DNA from: Argopecten irradians
Taxonomy: Eukaryota; Mollusca; Bivalvia; Pectinida; Pectinidae
Length of the DNA stretch: 64,000 bases
Assembly (NCBI RefSeq): GCF_041381155.1
Contig: NC_091142.1
Coordinates: 9,977,340 to 10,041,339, forward strand
Direction of reading: 5' to 3'
Every line of letters begins with the position of its first letter. Position 1 is the first letter of the stretch. The notes under the pieces are model-generated. The model did not search any database and was not told the DNA's origin. It saw only the letters and a list, made by a program, of their open reading frames with translations. Shown here piece after piece: positions 59,141 through 64,000 of the stretch. Position numbers and translations under genes: made by a program.

Positions 59141-60469
59141 ATCATGTAGTCACATGGAAATTAGACTTCTTGTTTTTGAAAAAAAAAATCAATACTGACC
59201 TATTGAAAATAAAGGCTTGAAATGTGGGTGTCTATTTGGTAGAATATTGTAACAGAGATAAGAATTAGAAAAAAATCATCTTCGTGTCTTTCATTTCTCA
59301 AATTAGTCAGATAGTATTAAAGGAAATTATACTTCTTGTTTATGAAAAAAAAATTAATACTGATAAGAAGTTCATATATGATTAATATGATGATACATCT
59401 AAATGTTTTAATACTTTTTGATGATATACATGTATAATCAGTTAATAATAAGTCTTTCTCAGAACTAACACGTGTACCTGTTGGTAATTGCCTACATTAA
59501 GATATTGTTTCCATTATTAATGATAAATTTTCCAAAACCAGATAAAATAAAGAAATAAAATATGTATATTAAAAAATTTTGCATTATAAACGGGACATTT
59601 ACTCACATGACATTTACGGTGTTCATTTCAATTTCATCTTATATTTGAATTTCATTGTGATTTGTGAAATAGATGTTTCCTTATTAACAATATTATTCAT
59701 TTTAAATGGACAGTTCATGTCTCTTAAAATGTTCAAATTATGGAATTTTCAAGTCATTTAAGGTTATATAATCACAATGACATTTGAGGAAGGAAGGATA
59801 TAAAATGTAAAGAGAACAATTTGACAAATTTGATATTTGAAGTTATTTATATGCAATAAGTATTGGTTATATGAAGTGTTATCAAAATAAAACTTAGTAA
59901 TGTCGTGGATAGAAACTTTGATATTTGTTTATTATAAGCACATTTAGCACACGTGTGCTTGAGAAAGTGAATGGTGATTCATGTTTCTCTGAAAACGTCA
60001 TTATTGCATAGGCGTAGGACTTTTAGGGTCTTTTAATCAACAATAAATTCCTAAACTGGCATAGTCATGAATCTTTATGGGCTAATTTTCACCATCACTC
60101 CATAGTTTGGACATTCATTGATATTAAATTCGTGTACTTTTATTCGTTACCAACTGATCATGATAAAATATAATGGAATTGTAATAGCTTTATTTCAACA
60201 GTCTGTAATGAAAGTATTTGATATATACTAGACTTGTAATAGAAACCCAAAACCTGTTGAGACACAGCTATTAAATAAGTGTTAAATTATATGTTAGCAT
60301 TGATATATAATAACACCATAGCCCATATACGTCCTTATACGTCATCTTTCCACATCGTTATCCAATGTAAAACTGATAATGCATGTTTCTAGAGTATTAA
60401 AACAATAATCACGTATTAGAAATAAATTGATAAGTGCCGAAATTTTCACCGTTTCTACTTGTTATTTAT
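59141..60469. other. AT-rich, nothing recognised
   Basis: No exon, RNA gene or repeat could be supported. Confidence 0.4.
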
Positions 60470-61025
60470 TTGTTCTATAGTAAAACAATGGATGCTAACA
60501 TATGCATTTAATTGGCCGAAATGTTTCAAAATAGAAGCTTGAATTGCTTTCCAAACCTTATCCATCTCGCATGCACGTTGCTAGCCTATAATCATGATAA
60601 TATACACTAATATATCTTGAAGAAAATACTGGCTATATAAACCATAATTGTCGCCATAACCGTCCTACACAGTATGTGTTTATTTTATAGCATTAAAGGA
60701 ATGGATAGTTAAATATTTATTTATTAGTCGAACTGTTTACAAATAAAAGCTAAATGTGTGTCCAAACTCTATAAAAATGCTCAAATGCACGTTGCTAGAC
60801 TACGTAAAATTATAATAGGCCTAATCTCCATTTGAAGAAATACTGACTAGGCACCATAATTTCCGCCATACCTTTTCTGTATATTACGCTTTCACTGTAA
60901 TTTGAACTGCTGAATTACAAATTATTTATTTCATAGTAAAGTAATGAATACTTAAATAAATATTTCCGTGTTTGAACTGTTTCAAAATAGAAGATAAATT
61001 GTCTGTTTATAAGTTGCTACCATGT
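60470..61025 (+). repeat. ~240-bp degenerate tandem repeat, about 2.3 units
   Basis: Units share 'tatagtaaaacaatggat'-like starts, 'gtttcaaaatagaag', 'catgcacgttgctag', 'ttgaagaaaatactg' and 'accataattgtcgccata', at about 60478, 60690 and 60940. Confidence 0.65.
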
Positions 61026-61504
61026 ATTTCAGATATTGGTGCAAATGTCAGCACTGTTGCTGATTTCATATTTCTTTGTCGATTTCATTGATGATTTGTT
61101 TTTTGTTGCAGGTAAACAGCATTAAAGACTTTGAGTTGAATATTGCATATGCTAAGTGCAAAAAGAATCCTTTTTAAAACCCACAAAGTCGGACAAGGAG
61201 AAATCTGAATAATTACATAGATCTGCGAGTTCAGTATTACATTAGTTTATAATTTGTATGATAGCTATCAAGGGTGACTGAATGCAATGTGCTTCTAATG
61301 ATTGAGAACAAAGTTAAAAAGGTGAGTATGAAATGTTAAGAATCTTCGTTGATAGTTCTGTATGCTTCCATGTGATTGATTCTGTAATCTATTTGAGACA
61401 TGTACTGTGAACATTCTTTTAGTGCAGAACAACTTGTGAGTGCATTAATTAATTCGCCCAATTAAAATACCATAAATAAAACCACGATGTGAGTTTTCGC
61501 GAAG

Positions 61505-61548
61505 TTGTCATATATATACATTGTATATATATATATATATATATATGA
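61505..61548. repeat. (TA)n microsatellite
   Basis: About 20 TA dinucleotides interrupted by 'cattg'. Confidence 0.95.
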
Positions 61549-64000
61549 CTCATTTTTTGCAATATTTCGGGGATCCTATTTTCGTGATCAAAACAATACG
61601 ATGTTGAAAAAATAATTAGCAAAATTGAATTTAATTTAGATTGTTTTGGGGTTTTTCAATTGCAAAACAGCATGATTGAAATTAATACTTTTCTCTGCTT
61701 TTGGGGTCTGATGTCCTAGCATAATGCTCTTCCTCTTCCTATGTACTTATTGTTACAGTGTATAATACAATTTAATTGTATTTAGAGTTTCAATTTGAAA
61801 AAAAAATATGATTTAGCTATATAGCATGTTGATTGCTTGAAAAATAAACGTCTATTTCTTTGGATAAAACGTTTCATACCTAAAACCTACAAGTATGATT
61901 TTGATAGATTATGTACACTGTATTATGATTACTCGATCTTCTCATCGAATAAAATACGTTATTAATTAATTCAGATATTGTACTAAACGAAATTGTCAAT
62001 ATATATACGCATACTGGTAAATAGATTCTTGAGTAATCGTTTAACTTTTTTTCGACTTTACATTTCTCTCTCGAATTATTTTCAAATTCATGTAATGACG
62101 ATGATAATAGAAAAATAAACAGTCCGTAAGCGTAATATTTACTTTGAATGATACAAAACCCAGTTGTCATACAAACGGTCATTGATTCTCATCTATTTTA
62201 CATTGATCTGTGAAATGGAAACAAAACTGAAACCACGTTTGAAAATTAAATTCCCATTCGTAGTTGTCGATAGAGATATGAGCCGGTTGTTCAATAGGCG
62301 ATCTAGACTGATCTATTTTAATAAAAAAAAATTTAAATCAGTGAAAATATAATTAATTTTAAGCTTATTATTTTATTTACTGAAGTATTTGATTCTTTAC
62401 TAAATTGCTAACTTCAGGGAATATTGTATCACAGGTTTGTAGTTATACGTATTGGTAAATCACTACGCATGTGATTTATTATAAGCTTGTCACCTGCTGA
62501 ACTACTAAGCCCTGAGTTGTTTGTGTTGGTGGTGTGTCATGATGTAAATGCGCGAACAACGAAATTCTTGATGGGTAACTGTGGTTGATGGATGAAAATA
62601 AAGATTTGAAGCGTTTATAATCACCTTTTCGTTGTTTATTACATCATCTGATACCAGTCGCTATTTCCATCACACCATTACCAGATTTTGAAAGCCAGGG
62701 ATGAAAATTTGAAAAATATAATATGAATCTCTATGGCGAATACTGTTCTGGAGCAGCAACCGTCTTCTGTGAATGGTGGCCCTCAGTACGAGCCAGGTCA
62801 TATCGGGTCCAAGACACAATCTGTCGTGATAACTGAGCAATAATGCCAGACGTCATTGTTTTAGGCGAGCAGTTATTCAGCTGAACATAATTTTGTTTAA
62901 TTGAATAATCCATTTTGATATTAGTTTTTGATATCCGCATTTTGACATCTGCAAGATAAATACCATGCGCAAGGGATATAGATACACATTTTCATCTTGA
63001 TAAATACATTGATTTTGTATCTTAAGTCTGTTTAAAATTTCTTTCAAACGTAGTCTAATATATAACAGGATAGAATTGATAACAAACGTATCTTAAACAA
63101 GTGGTCGTTTGATACAGGATTTAATGAAACGGTACGCTCTTTTTATGTTTTGGCTAGCAAAACTGAAAATCCCGGAACCGAGTTTTATAAAATATCTCAT
63201 ATAAAATAAAAAACAAATACTTTTCATAACAAAAAAAGTTGTACAACACCTACATTTTGAAGATTTTTAATGTCCACCAAAATACACATAGCATGTTCAT
63301 GCAAAAATTAACATTTATTTAGTACATAAAATTGAAGCAGAATGAATATACAATTTAAATAATTGAGAGTAGTTCCCCTTGGCCGGAAGCTGCTGGTAAA
63401 ACATAAACAATGAGGCTGTTATTGCTGAACAACTTGAAGGTAGATTGACAACCAGGATGTGATGAGTAGTGCTATATGAGGTTGGAAATTCAGACTGGCG
63501 TCAGATCTAGATCTGATAAACATGCAGACAGCCACACTCGACGTCGACAGATATGTGAGTTTTAGCTGATCAGCGATACAACATGTACAATTACATAATT
63601 ACTGTAGGGTGACAAGATATCTCAGTATGTTGTTAAGTATTGACGAAGTATCCATGTGCTTATATCATAGGAATGATAAAGGGAGAATGTGTCCCTGTAA
63701 AAGTTATGTGACAGCAAGCTATAATCTGCGTAACAATGTCGCCTCAGCAATACAAATTAAAGCTAACTAGACAAAGCTAGATCTATAGATAAGCGTTCTT
63801 TACATCGTGTATTATCAGCTTGATATAACTGTAGAACTTATAAAGAGAAAATGGCCATGGGTAAATTCTTCTGTGGTCTAGAGCTTTCAAAGTATTGCGT
63901 AGGTTGAAATATTCGTGAATGGCCTAATCGAATACGACTTCAATAATGATCGAGCCATATACATATAAATAATGTAGTTGCTGCTTGTCTAACAACCACC
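61549..64000. other. AT-rich, nothing recognised to window end
   Basis: Open frames here are short and without motif. No continuation of the TMX2-like gene was seen. Confidence 0.4.

Overview
The window looks like nuclear DNA of a bivalve mollusc. It is AT-rich and gene-poor, with GT-AG introns of up to about 10 kb. Its repeats are of bivalve type: tandem-core elements resembling the 'pearl'/Helentron-like class, tRNA-derived SINEs with the conserved 'ttctccggg' block, and small MITEs. The species cannot be fixed from sequence alone; assignment rests on recognised families, with no database search.

Four host genes are recognisable. (1) 2.7-9.4 kb, plus strand: a leucine-rich-repeat GPCR of the LGR/relaxin-receptor type, five exons, whose large exon carries about 16 LRRs and TM1-TM6 but has a frameshift at the hinge and a deletion before TM5. 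(2) 28.4-35.0 kb, plus: a carbohydrate 6-O-sulfotransferase, three exons joining in phase to a complete 363-residue type II membrane protein. (3) 38.1-38.5 kb, minus: an intact, single-exon DPH4/DNAJC24 (J domain plus CSL zinc finger) of the diphthamide pathway. (4) 38.9-50.8 kb, plus: the first four exons of a TMX2-like transmembrane thioredoxin-related protein, divergent from DPH4 across a roughly 400-bp shared promoter; its thioredoxin-domain exons were not found here.

Between them lie decayed genes and mobile elements. At 17.8-21.3 kb two decayed genes converge: a multi-exon relic of an uncharacterised multi-copy animal family (plus) and a relic resembling P2X7 'ballast'-domain proteins (minus). 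At 23.4-25.1 kb is a broken Crypton/DUF3504-type tyrosine recombinase. At 25.5-27.4 kb is a fossil LTR-type element with a zinc-knuckle remnant and a nested foldback. A LINE reverse-transcriptase fragment and a 39-bp perfect inverted repeat sit in sulfotransferase intron 1. A 404-bp TRIM-like fossil at 37.6-38.0 kb carries tRNA-like sequence in its terminal repeats. Five tandem-core element copies occur; four share a similar 3' end, which in the two clearest is a short hairpin followed by TCTTGTT.

No complete new multi-gene system was found. The observations most worth a second look are the 38-bp satellite that starts inside the GPCR's last exon, the TRIM with a Pol III-type promoter, the convergent decayed pair, the shared 3' ends of the tandem-core elements, and the duplicated splice acceptor of the sulfotransferase. 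From 52.5 to 64 kb I see no host exon, only repeats and AT-rich DNA.
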